A stretch of 64,000 nt of DNA from Syntrophaceae bacterium (GTDB taxonomy: Bacteria > Desulfobacterota > BSN033 > UBA1163). The stretch spans positions 62,001-126,000 of the forward strand of contig JACAEX010000043.1 in NCBI GenBank assembly GCA_013388635.1, in the 5' to 3' direction. Of this stretch, positions 10,596 to 19,594 are shown piece by piece; the first letter of the stretch is position 1; every line of letters starts with the position of its first letter. The notes beneath the pieces were generated by a model. The model saw only the letters and a list, made by a program, of their open reading frames with translations, did no database searches and was not told where the DNA came from. Both the position numbers and the translations under genes were made by a program.

Positions 10596-11828
10596 TTATT
10601 TAAGAATTTCTGGTGCTGCTTTCACAAATCTCCCGCCCTGCATCACCAGAAGGATCGCCTCGGGTTTGAGAAGGATGTCGATCTCCTCGATCGGATCACC
10701 CTCCACGACGACCAGATCAGCGAGCTTACCTTCCTCGATCGTGCCCAGTTCCTTCTCCAGGCCCACCACCTTTGCCGCGACCTGGGTGGCGGCCTGAATC
10801 GCCTCCATTGCTGAATAACCCACTTCCATCAGACGCATCAACTCGCCAAGGTTCTCACCGTGCAGGTTGAAAGGCGTGCCTGCATCAGTCCCCATGGCCA
10901 CACAGACACCGGACTCCCTGGCCATTCTCACGCTTTCAAGATGAAAAGGCTTGATCCGGAGGGTCTTCTCCACGGCAAAGGCAGGGATCCCCGCTGCAAT
11001 CCCTTTCTTCTCGATGTGATAGAGCGCGGAAAGGGTCGGGACAAGGGGGACGGCTCTCTTCACCATCAAGGAGATGGCCTCCTCGTTGAGGAAGACGCCA
11101 TGTTCAATGCTGTCGATCCCTGCACGAAGCGCATTCAGAATCCCCTGTGTTCCCATGGCGTGGGTCGCCGTTCTTCTGCCCGCTTTGTGGGCCTCCTCTA
11201 TCCCTGCGCGAAGTTCATCCTCGGTGAGCTGTTCGCTGCCAGGCTCCACATCAGGCGTCATCACGCCGCCTGTGGCCATCAGTTTCACCACATCCACACC
11301 CGCCTTGACCTCTTCTCGAGCAGCCTTCCTCACCTCATCCGGGCCGTCCGCCTCTTTTCCCAGTTGCCAGCCGTGGCCTCCGGTCATGCAGATCAACCGA
11401 CCGCTTGCCAGCATCCTCGGGCCCAGGATCAGCCCGGAGCGGATCGCGGCCTTGAGACCGAGGTCGATCCCTTCCTTCCCTCCCATATCCCGAACGGTCG
11501 TCACACCCGCCAAGAGTGTCCTTCGTGCGGCTTCCGCAGCCTTCAACGTCACCATGGAAGCATGCTCTCGAACAAGGGCACCGATAGGATCAGGACTTCC
11601 ATCCAGACAGAGGTGAACGTGACAATCGATGAAACCCGGAAGAAGGGATCGCCCTTCCAGATCAATCCGCTGAGCCTCTTTTGGAATGGATATCTCCTTC
11701 TCCGAAACCTTGGCGATCCGTTCGCCCTCCACCAAGACGCTCCCTCTCTCGAACACCTTTCCATTCCCGACGATAATACGGCCCCCGATGAACCCTGTCA
11801 CCATCCCCGATCTCCTTATATCCGGCAC
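10596..11828 (-). CDS. Metal-dependent amidohydrolase (imidazolonepropionase / Xaa-Pro dipeptidase-like)
   Basis: LPGFIDCHVHLCL, THAMGTQGILNALRAGIDSIEHG, MGTDAGTPFNLHGENLGELMRL. Confidence 0.92.
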   Translation of the reverse strand: MPDIRRSGMVTGFIGGRIIVGNGKVFERGSVLVEGERIAKVSEKEISIPKEAQRIDLEGRSLLPGFIDCHVHLCLDGSPDPIGALVREHASMVTLKAAEAARRTLLAGVTTVRDMGGKEGIDLGLKAAIRSGLILGPRMLASGRLICMTGGHGWQLGKEADGPDEVRKAAREEVKAGVDVVKLMATGGVMTPDVEPGSEQLTEDELRAGIEEAHKAGRRTATHAMGTQGILNALRAGIDSIEHGVFLNEEAISLMVKRAVPLVPTLSALYHIEKKGIAAGIPAFAVEKTLRIKPFHLESVRMARESGVCVAMGTDAGTPFNLHGENLGELMRLMEVGYSAMEAIQAATQVAAKVVGLEKELGTIEEGKLADLVVVEGDPIEEIDILLKPEAILLVMQGGRFVKAAPEILK

Positions 11829-11952
11829 TTCATTGACTCTTCTTGCGACCCTATCAGCGGTAAAAGTCTACCCCCCTAAAATAAAAAAATCAACTCAAAT
11901 TCCCCTTTGCTTCCATAAGGAGAGCGGTTGATGAAATAATGATGATTTCCTG

Positions 11953-11987
11953 TAAAATGAATCCCTTGACTCAGTTTATTCATTTTA
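11953..11987. promoter_or_regulatory. 10-bp perfect inverted repeat (TAAAATGAAT-N15-ATTCATTTTA) overlapping a putative promoter of the methyltransferase gene
   Basis: Arms 11953-11962 and 11978-11987. Candidate -35 TTGACT (11965-11970) and -10 TATCAT (11989-11994); ATG at 12001 has no obvious SD. Confidence 0.5.
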
Positions 11988-12000
11988 TTATCATACCACT

Positions 12001-12951
12001 ATGTTTGATAAACGGAAAATAGTTGAAAAATTTGCCTTGTCAGAACATATTGTAGTTTATCCTGGTGATTGCCTAGACTTACTGAAAACAATCCCGAACG
12101 AATCATTAAAACTTATCGTCACCTCACCGCCTTATAACATTGGTAAAGAATACGAAAGACGACTCAAGTTAGAATCCTACCTTGAACAGCAGGCGGCTGT
12201 AATCCGGGAATGTGTAAGATGCCTATCCCCTAAGGGAAGTATTTGTTGGCAGGTGGGAAATTATGTCGACAATGGTGCCATTATCCCATTAGATACGATC
12301 CTATATCCCATCTTTACTGGTTTAGGCCTAAAGATGAGGAATAGGATTATCTGGCATTTTGAGCACGGGTTACATTGTAGCCGCCGATTTTCGGGCCGAT
12401 ATGAAACCATCATATGGTTTACAAAATCGGATGATTACACATTCAATCTCGATCCTGTAAGAGTGCCACAGAAGTACCCAGGCAAAAAATATTTCAAAGG
12501 ACCAAATGTGGGAAAATATTCATCCAACCCGCTAGGCAAAAACCCGGGAGATTTATGGGTTATCCCTAATGTAAAGAGTAATCATGTAGAAAAGACCGAG
12601 CATCCGTGTCAATTTCCCGTGGAATTGATAGAACGTCTCGTTCTTTCAATGACAAATGAGGAGGATTGGGTGTTAGATCCGTTCCTTGGAGTTGGCACTT
12701 CAATCATTGCAGCTATACGGCACAATCGGCGTGGAGCAGGTGCAGAAATAGTTCCTAAGTACATTGAATTGGCCAAAGAGAGAATTCAACAGGAACTTGC
12801 TGGGACATTGAGAACACGCCCAATGTACAAACCCATATACGATCCAGTGGAGGCAGGGAATACGTTGATTGAAGCTCCTTGGAATAAAACTAAAGATTCA
12901 AAACAGCTTTTGTTAATTAAAGAAAAGAAAGTTAAATACCATACAAGATGA
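12001..12951 (+). CDS. Type II DNA methyltransferase, beta class, probably N4-cytosine
   Basis: Motif IV TSPPYN near the N-terminus and motif I DPFLGVGTS near the C-terminus (beta-class order). SPPY fits m4C enzymes. Confidence 0.88.
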   Translation: MFDKRKIVEKFALSEHIVVYPGDCLDLLKTIPNESLKLIVTSPPYNIGKEYERRLKLESYLEQQAAVIRECVRCLSPKGSICWQVGNYVDNGAIIPLDTILYPIFTGLGLKMRNRIIWHFEHGLHCSRRFSGRYETIIWFTKSDDYTFNLDPVRVPQKYPGKKYFKGPNVGKYSSNPLGKNPGDLWVIPNVKSNHVEKTEHPCQFPVELIERLVLSMTNEEDWVLDPFLGVGTSIIAAIRHNRRGAGAEIVPKYIELAKERIQQELAGTLRTRPMYKPIYDPVEAGNTLIEAPWNKTKDSKQLLLIKEKKVKYHTR

Positions 12952-13559
12952 AAATTATCGAAACATATTCCCACCTAAATGGTCTTGAATATCTTCTTGT
13001 TCACAAGCCAAATCTATGGCGAGAAATACAAGCTGTTATTTCCCATGTGGATGCAGAGAGGTTCAAAACCAAGGTTTCCAACGAGAAGACGATGAAGGGG
13101 AAAATCCTTTATAGCCCCATAGGGATGAATGCTGAGTTTAAAAGGTTACTCCGTGCAAAAAATTGGAAGGAAAGCCGAGTAAGCTATTGGGTTACTAAGA
13201 GTGAAAAGCTTATTAGGAAGACACTTACCATGTCTCCAGAGGAACAGAAGAAAGAAATAGAGGCAGCAGGTGAAGTACCTATTTTTAGTTACAATCAGAC
13301 CGATTTTGTTAAAGATCGTGTAGCTCTTGAGGTGCAATTTGGTAAATATTCATTTGTAGCATATGACCTTTTCGTAAAACATCTTGCCTTCTATGTTGGC
13401 GACTATATTGATGTCGGGGTTGAAATCCTACCAATGAAATCTCTCCAATCACATATGAGTTCAGGTGTCCCCTACTATGAGGGTGAATTCTACAATGTTG
13501 TTAGGCAAGGTCGGGGAGTCCCTGCAGTTCCTTTGGTCATCATTGGAATTGCCTCATAA
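12948..13559 (+). CDS. Type II restriction endonuclease, BglII/BstYI-like (predicted RGATCY specificity)
   Basis: Overlaps the MTase by ATGA. YSHLNGLEYLLVHKPNLWREIQ, TDFVKDRVALEVQFGKYSFVAYDLFVKH and RQGRGVPAVPLVIIGIA match BstYI as I remember it; catalytic D...ExQ core. Confidence 0.85.
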   Translation: MKIIETYSHLNGLEYLLVHKPNLWREIQAVISHVDAERFKTKVSNEKTMKGKILYSPIGMNAEFKRLLRAKNWKESRVSYWVTKSEKLIRKTLTMSPEEQKKEIEAAGEVPIFSYNQTDFVKDRVALEVQFGKYSFVAYDLFVKHLAFYVGDYIDVGVEILPMKSLQSHMSSGVPYYEGEFYNVVRQGRGVPAVPLVIIGIAS

Positions 13560-13569
13560 ATATAAAATC

Positions 13570-13645
13570 AGCTAACAATTCATCCAGCGCCTGCCTGCCG
13601 TAGGCAGGGATGGCTTACAGCCCCCGCTGATTTCAATCATTAGGC
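13570..13645 (+). other. attC-like (59-base element-like) imperfect palindrome downstream of the endonuclease
   Basis: AGCTAACAATTCATCCAGCG ... CCTGCCgtaGGCAGG ... CGCTGATTTCAATCATTAGGC: R''/L''/L'/R' layout with CAGCG/CGCTG and CTAA/TTAG pairing. The GTT core is ATT here. Confidence 0.4.
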
Positions 13646-13648
13646 CAG

Positions 13649-13828
13649 ATGGAAAAGATGACAGCCGAACAATTAAAGGAAATGGCTAAGGCCCTGGACG
13701 GGCCAAGGGTGGTGCAGAAACTCTGCAGAGAGAAGTCGCAACCCACCACGGCAAGGGGCTATCCTCTCTATACCTGTAATTTGTGCAGAGCTATCTGTCC
13801 TAAGGGAAAAGGTCTGGGCGGTTCTTAA
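13649..13828 (+). CDS. Small Cys-rich protein (59 aa), possible Fe-S or Zn mini-protein
   Basis: Translated by hand: MEKMTAEQLKEMAKALDGPRVVQKLCREKSQPTTARGYPLYTCNLCRAICPKGKGLGGS; CxxCxxxCP motif. Below the track cutoff. Confidence 0.6.
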   Translation: MEKMTAEQLKEMAKALDGPRVVQKLCREKSQPTTARGYPLYTCNLCRAICPKGKGLGGS

Positions 13829-13832
13829 GGGC

Positions 13833-15104
13833 TCAAAATCTGGAGATCAAATTACCCTCTTCATCAAATGGAAAGTCGATCGGTTCGGTGAGGATCTCGA
13901 TGCGGGGATTTGATCGGGCCTCGTCAAGCAAGGCTTCGGAGGCGAAGAGGTATTCCAGCTCCAGCGTGTTCTTGATCCAGAGGATCCGGAGATCCCTGGA
14001 GTCGAAGACCCCGGAGTTGTAGTGGGCCGTGCGCAAGGCCTCCCGGTCCCTTTCAAAGAAGACCGGAATACGAGCATTCTCGGGCACCATCCCGTTGATG
14101 CAGTTGATGTGCGTGGAGGGGTAGTCAATCTTATCAACCAGACGTTTGGTCGTATAATCCGCCATCCCGATCCCTGTCGCATTACCGTGAGTCCCCTCGG
14201 TGAGGTCCCTGACGAAGATTCGGGTGATCTTCGGATTCTCAAACCTTGGGTTTCCGATCAGTTGATTCCGGCCGACCACATTGGTATCCATTCCCGTGCC
14301 GCTGATATCCTTGCCCATCTCGTCCACGATCAGAATATCCACCTCATTGAACGGAAGAGAGGGCATCCATTCCCTTGCCCTTCTGAGGAGGGCCTTCTCC
14401 TTCTCTATAAACTCCTCCGGGCTCACAAGCTCGATCAGGGCTGTCTGATCGTACTGGTTTTCTATAATCCCTATCCCAAAGAAGATGGGAAGCTTTTCAA
14501 GGAGGATCGAACCCACCTCAGCCAGGACCGTTGAAAAACCGTGTTTGATCGTCAGCCGGTGTACCATCAGCGACCCCTGGTGCTTTCCCATGCCGATGGC
14601 CATCATCTTGATCAAACCGCTTTCGATCTCTCCCTTGAAATCGGTATGGGGCTTGATTCGATTGACGACGATAATCTTATCCGCCCCTAAAAGATCTCTG
14701 CCGATCAAGACAGGGGTGCCGAATCTGGTCCGGCCAACCTCCTCAACATCCATGGAAGAGATAATGGGTGCTCCTACGCTCCTCTCCGTGATTCCGAGAC
14801 TCTCCAGCACCTCCACCTGACCTTCTGCAGTCGCCCCTCCATGGCTTCCCATCGAAGGAACGACAAAGGGAGAGGCTCCCAAACTCCTGAGATGTTCGAT
14901 CACCGTCTTTAGAACTCTGGGTTTATCTTTAATGCCCCGGCTTCCCGCGGTCAGAGCGATCCGCTCTCCTTTTTTAACCTTTCTGGATAACTGGAATCGA
15001 TTCAAAAGCTCGGACACCCTCTGCTCGACATTCTCTAAGCGGGGGGCATCCATCTTCTGTCGAATCTTGAAAATCTTTGGCAGGCTTTCCATCATCGATT
15101 GCAT
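13833..15104 (-). CDS. LarA-like / DUF2088 domain protein (nickel-dependent lactate racemase superfamily)
   Basis: IALTAGSRGIKDKPRVLKTVIEHLRSLGASPFVVPSMGSHGGATAEGQ and IIVVNRIKPHTDFKGEIESGLIKMMAIGMGKHQG. Confidence 0.82.
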   Translation of the reverse strand: MQSMMESLPKIFKIRQKMDAPRLENVEQRVSELLNRFQLSRKVKKGERIALTAGSRGIKDKPRVLKTVIEHLRSLGASPFVVPSMGSHGGATAEGQVEVLESLGITERSVGAPIISSMDVEEVGRTRFGTPVLIGRDLLGADKIIVVNRIKPHTDFKGEIESGLIKMMAIGMGKHQGSLMVHRLTIKHGFSTVLAEVGSILLEKLPIFFGIGIIENQYDQTALIELVSPEEFIEKEKALLRRAREWMPSLPFNEVDILIVDEMGKDISGTGMDTNVVGRNQLIGNPRFENPKITRIFVRDLTEGTHGNATGIGMADYTTKRLVDKIDYPSTHINCINGMVPENARIPVFFERDREALRTAHYNSGVFDSRDLRILWIKNTLELEYLFASEALLDEARSNPRIEILTEPIDFPFDEEGNLISRF

Positions 15105-15135
15105 TCCGTGATCTGCCCGATGCGATGCCTATGAT

Positions 15136-16227
15136 TCAAAGCAGGGCCTTTTCATCGTCCGGATCAAAAAGGTGGATATTCTCCAGGTTGGCCTGAAGCA
15201 AGATCTTCTGGTGGGGGATCACCCTTGTCTTGGGATCGACAGAGGCGATCAAGGAGTCCCGACCCGCCTTCACATCGAGATAGATCTCATTTCCTATGGG
15301 CTCGATGATCTCGACGAGGGCTTCGATCGTTTCGCCTTCGACAGGGGCTGAGGCTTTTGAAAGGTCTTGCGGTCGAATGCCCAAGGTGATCTTCTTGCCT
15401 ACATGATTTTGAAGATTTCGAGACCTCTCCTCGGGTATCCTCAACCGGAAACCATCCGCCTGAACGAACAATCTGTTCTCCGATCCGATCAGCTCGGTCT
15501 CTATGAAATTCATGGTCGGACTTCCGATAAAGCCTGCCACAAACTTATTGATGGGATGAAAGTAGAGATCCAGTGGCTTCCCCACCTGCTGGATCAGGCC
15601 ATCCTTCATCACGACGATCCGGTCCCCCATGGTCATCGCCTCCACCTGATCATGCGTGACATAGATGATGGTCGAGGAGAGGCGCTCGTGAAGTTTCTTC
15701 AATTCCCCCCTCATCTGAACCCTCAATTTGGCATCCAGATTGGAAAGGGGTTCGTCAAAGAGGAAGACCTGGGGTTTTCTCACGATGGTCCTTCCAACCG
15801 CCACCCTCTGGCGCTGTCCACCGGAGAGTTGCTTGGGTTTTCGGTGCAGGAGCTCCGAGATCTCAAGAAGATCTGCCGCCTCTTTGACCCGCTCATCAAT
15901 CTCCTTTTTGGACAACTTCCTCATCTCCAAGCTGAAGGCCAGATTTTGATAGACCGTCATATGCGGGTAAAGGGCATAGTTCTGAAAGACCATGGCGATA
16001 TCCCGATCCTTGGCCGGGATCCGGTTGATCAGTCGGTCCCCGATATAGATATTCCCTTTCGTGATCTCCTCCAGCCCGGCGATCATCCTCAAGGTCGTTG
16101 TCTTCCCGCACCCGCTGGGACCGACGAAGACCACAAACTCCTTGTCTTCGATCTCTAAACTGAAGTCTTTGACCGCGATCACCTCGTTGAAATATTTGGA
16201 GACGTTCTCCAGGATCACTCTTGCCAT
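15136..16227 (-). CDS. Sugar ABC transporter ATP-binding protein (MalK/UgpC-like)
   Basis: Walker A GPSGCGKTTTLRMIAGLE, LSGGQRQRVAVGRTIVRKP, C-terminal TOBE region. Confidence 0.95.
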   Translation of the reverse strand: MARVILENVSKYFNEVIAVKDFSLEIEDKEFVVFVGPSGCGKTTTLRMIAGLEEITKGNIYIGDRLINRIPAKDRDIAMVFQNYALYPHMTVYQNLAFSLEMRKLSKKEIDERVKEAADLLEISELLHRKPKQLSGGQRQRVAVGRTIVRKPQVFLFDEPLSNLDAKLRVQMRGELKKLHERLSSTIIYVTHDQVEAMTMGDRIVVMKDGLIQQVGKPLDLYFHPINKFVAGFIGSPTMNFIETELIGSENRLFVQADGFRLRIPEERSRNLQNHVGKKITLGIRPQDLSKASAPVEGETIEALVEIIEPIGNEIYLDVKAGRDSLIASVDPKTRVIPHQKILLQANLENIHLFDPDDEKALL

Positions 16228-16234
16228 AGTTGCC

Positions 16235-17071
16235 TTACTCCTTTAAAGCCCCTGTTAAACCAGCCACATAGTGCTCAACAAAAAAGGAATAGACCAGGGC
16301 CACAGGGACTGAAGCTAAAAGAGCCCCGGTCATCAGCGGCCCCCAGTGATAAACGTCCCCGCGGACCAGCTCGGTCACCAGGCCGATGGGAACGGTTTTG
16401 CTCTCCGTCGTCGAAATGAATGCCAGGGCATAGAGAAACTCATTCCAGGATAGGGTGAAGGCGAAGATCCCAGCCGAGAAGATGCCGGGAAGGCAGAGAG
16501 GGATGACGATCCGCCAGAATACCCGGAGCCGGCTGGCCCCATCGATCATCGCGCATTCCTCCATCTCTTTGGGGATGGATTTGAAATAACCCATCAGAAG
16601 CCACGTGCAGAAAGGGATGAGAAAAGTTGGGTAGGTCAAGACCAGAGACCAGAGCGAGTCCCATAATCGGAGGTCGAAGATGATGGTCGCCAGAGGGATG
16701 AAGAGAATCGTGGGCGGGATGAGATATCCGAAGAAGATGGCCAATCCAGTCGGGCCAGAGGTTTTGAACTTGAGCCGCTGAATCGCATAGGCAGCAAGCA
16801 AGCTGGCTCCCAGGGAGATCGCCGTCGAGAGGATCGCCACAAAAAAGGTGTTGTACATCCACCGCAGGAAGATGGTATCGAAGAGAAGGGTCTTCATATT
16901 CTCCAGTGTGGGCTGATGGACGTAGAAAGGGTTCAGTTTCAGGTTATACAGCTCCTTCATCGGCTTGAGGCTGGTATTGAACATCCAGTAGAACGGGAAG
17001 AGGAGAAAGATGACGAAGATGATGAGGGGCACGTAAAACCTGAAGAATTTGCTCCAGAATGATTCGATCAT
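16235..17071 (-). CDS. Carbohydrate ABC transporter permease (MalG-like)
   Basis: EECAMIDGASRLRVFWRIVIPLCLPG EAA loop. Confidence 0.94.
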   Translation of the reverse strand: MIESFWSKFFRFYVPLIIFVIFLLFPFYWMFNTSLKPMKELYNLKLNPFYVHQPTLENMKTLLFDTIFLRWMYNTFFVAILSTAISLGASLLAAYAIQRLKFKTSGPTGLAIFFGYLIPPTILFIPLATIIFDLRLWDSLWSLVLTYPTFLIPFCTWLLMGYFKSIPKEMEECAMIDGASRLRVFWRIVIPLCLPGIFSAGIFAFTLSWNEFLYALAFISTTESKTVPIGLVTELVRGDVYHWGPLMTGALLASVPVALVYSFFVEHYVAGLTGALKE

Positions 17072-17074
17072 CCC

Positions 17075-18016
17075 TTAATCCTCTCTCTTCAAGTATTTGA
17101 AGCTGATCAGCACACAGAGAACCAGGATCGGCAGAATAAAGTTGGAGATCGCTGCACCCTCCCCAAAGTGTCCACCCGGGATCGCCCTTTGAAACGAGAG
17201 CGTTCCAAAGAGATGGGTGGCATTCGCCGGTCCGCCCTTGGTGATCACCCAGACCAGTTGAAAATCACCGAACGTCCAGATCGTGGAGAAGGTCGTGATC
17301 ACCGCAAGAAGTGGAAGGATGAGAGGCAGGGTGATACGACGGAACCTCTTCCAAGACCCGGCCCCATCAATGGCAGCTGCCTCATAGAGAGTGGGGTCGA
17401 TGGTCTGAAGTCCTGCCAGAAGGCCTATCGTAAAGAAAGGGATCCCCCTCCAGACATTGGCAACGATCAGAGAGATTCGGGCATTGGTCGGATCCCCGAG
17501 AAAATCAATCTTATGGTTGATCAGACCCATCTTGATCAGAGACCAGCTGATGGCGCTGAAGGTGGAATCATAAAGCCACCAGAAGACAATCGCAGAGAGG
17601 GCGGTGGGGATGATCCATGGAAGGAGAATGATCGCCCGGACCAGACCCTTGGCCTTGAAGTCCCGGTTGAGAATGATGGCCAGGACAAATCCAAGAATTG
17701 CCTTGAACAACACGGCCACGATCGTATAGAGAAAGGTGTTATAGGTGACCAGCCAGAAGGTGGAGTCTTTCAGGAGGCTGACGTAATTGCCAACGCCGAT
17801 GAAATCTCCCTTCCGACCGATCACGGTATCGGTGAAACCCAGCCAGAGGCCCAGGATGAAAGGATAGGCCAGAAAGATGAAGAGGATGGCCTCAGCCGGA
17901 ATGACCAGAAGAAAGCCGAGGAAGTTGCGGTTCTCCATCAGTGTGGAGAACGCATTTCGGAGCCGAAGCCATCCTCGCTCCTCCGCTTGTATCTGCACAG
18001 AACCCGATCCTTTCAC
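17075..18016 (-). CDS. Carbohydrate ABC transporter permease (MalF-like)
   Basis: YEAAAIDGAGSWKRFRRITLPLILP EAA loop. Confidence 0.94.
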   Translation of the reverse strand: MKGSGSVQIQAEERGWLRLRNAFSTLMENRNFLGFLLVIPAEAILFIFLAYPFILGLWLGFTDTVIGRKGDFIGVGNYVSLLKDSTFWLVTYNTFLYTIVAVLFKAILGFVLAIILNRDFKAKGLVRAIILLPWIIPTALSAIVFWWLYDSTFSAISWSLIKMGLINHKIDFLGDPTNARISLIVANVWRGIPFFTIGLLAGLQTIDPTLYEAAAIDGAGSWKRFRRITLPLILPLLAVITTFSTIWTFGDFQLVWVITKGGPANATHLFGTLSFQRAIPGGHFGEGAAISNFILPILVLCVLISFKYLKRED

Positions 18017-18036
18017 CCCATTCCCCTCTGAGCAGC

Positions 18037-19437
18037 CTATTTTTTAGGGGCTGCAGGAACCTCTTTTTTGGCTGGTGCCGGAGCTTCCTTCTTCGGCACG
18101 GAGACCTTCTTCTTGTAATACCGGAGGAGGCGTTGCTCAGCAATCCTGGCTGCCTCTTTGGGTGACTTTCCTCTCACGCAGACATCCCCGATCAGATCGA
18201 CGACCACATATTCTGCCATCGCTGCAGCAGAAGCCGGCCCCTCGGGCCCTTCATATCCGTTCCAGAGCATATTGGCAATGCAGTCTCTGAAGGGGGTGAT
18301 CTTGGGATCGCTCGTCCAGATCGGCAGTTTCTTATAGTCCTTCAAGCTTGGGCCCACATAACCGATCATCGCATTGATCCAGGGCGCGGCCTGAGGCTCC
18401 TCCAACATGAACATCAGGTAATGTTTGCAGGCATTCGGGAATCGGGTGTACTTAAAGATGAATGCCTGGTTGAAGAGGTGGAGTTCAGTCGGCTTTCCGA
18501 CCGGTCCGATGGGCATGTTCACATGGTTCATGTCGTTTGCGATCTCGGGCCATTTGCCTTTTGCCGCCGCATAGATGCTGATGCCGTTTGTGGTGACCGA
18601 GATCTCACCGGCCAGGAAGGCCTTGTTGTTATGGGGGTCAAGCCAGGAGGCTGTCCCGGGGATGAGGGTATCGTAGAGCTCTCTGACCGCCTCCAGGGCA
18701 TTCCAGGTTTCGGGTGAATTGATGACCACATTCGCATCCTTATCCACGCACTTCCCACCAAAGGCCCAGAGCCAGTGGTGGGTCCAGTTGTTTCCATCGC
18801 CCACGGCATGTCCGAGGGCAAATCCTGGCGGATGACCTTTCTCCTTCAGTTTCTTACACATCTTGATAAATTCGAAGATATTGCTCGGCGGCTTTTCATA
18901 GCCCACCTCTTTGACCCAGCTCTCCCGGTAGTTGATGCAGTTCACCGGGCCACCCATGGGGATGGCGATCCAGCGGTTGGTCCTTGGGTTGATCGCATAT
19001 TTATAGCAGACAGGCTCCCATCCTCCGTATTTTTTGCCCAGGTAGGTGGCGATGTCCGTGACATCGAGAAGCTTATCCGGGTAGAGATGGGGGTCATCGT
19101 GCCATCCGAGGACGATGTCGTGTCCCGCACCCACTGAGGCAGCCATGGCAGCCTTTGGCCTCACATCCTCCCAGCTGATGTATTCGGTCATCACCTTGCA
19201 GCCAGTCGTCTCCTCCCATTTCTTGGTGTTCTTGTTCCACAGATCCTTGTCGCCCTGGACGAAGACCTCCCAGCGCAGGACTCGCAAGACCGCATCCTTC
19301 TCAGGCTTCAGCGGAGGAGGTTCAACGCCTTTCTGCGCCACCGATTCAAACGGGAGCGAAGCCAGTCCAGCCCCAGCGATTCCAACTGCCGTGCTTTTAA
19401 GAAAATCCCTCCTTGTCAGTCCGTTCTTCTCTTTCAT
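18037..19437 (-). CDS. Carbohydrate ABC transporter substrate-binding protein with Tat signal
   Basis: TRRDFLKSTAVGIAGAGLASLP; family-1 SBP architecture; Lys/Pro/Ala-rich C-terminal tail. Confidence 0.9.
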   Translation of the reverse strand: MKEKNGLTRRDFLKSTAVGIAGAGLASLPFESVAQKGVEPPPLKPEKDAVLRVLRWEVFVQGDKDLWNKNTKKWEETTGCKVMTEYISWEDVRPKAAMAASVGAGHDIVLGWHDDPHLYPDKLLDVTDIATYLGKKYGGWEPVCYKYAINPRTNRWIAIPMGGPVNCINYRESWVKEVGYEKPPSNIFEFIKMCKKLKEKGHPPGFALGHAVGDGNNWTHHWLWAFGGKCVDKDANVVINSPETWNALEAVRELYDTLIPGTASWLDPHNNKAFLAGEISVTTNGISIYAAAKGKWPEIANDMNHVNMPIGPVGKPTELHLFNQAFIFKYTRFPNACKHYLMFMLEEPQAAPWINAMIGYVGPSLKDYKKLPIWTSDPKITPFRDCIANMLWNGYEGPEGPASAAAMAEYVVVDLIGDVCVRGKSPKEAARIAEQRLLRYYKKKVSVPKKEAPAPAKKEVPAAPKK

Positions 19438-19594
19438 AGCCTTTCACCTCCTTCAAAGGTTCTCCTCACCAAACCGAACTTCGCCATAGCCAGTCACAAT
19501 GAAAAACTTTCCCTCGGTCCCACCTCCTTTCGTTGTGATGGAAAAGAACCTCCAGAATCTACACGGCCTATTAAACCCCCTTTTCTTGTCAATG

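Noticed and set aside
10860-11879. 339-aa + strand ORF
   Set aside because: Antisense shadow of the amidohydrolase gene.
17168-18031. 287-aa + strand ORF
   Set aside because: Highly charged antisense shadow of the MalF-like permease.
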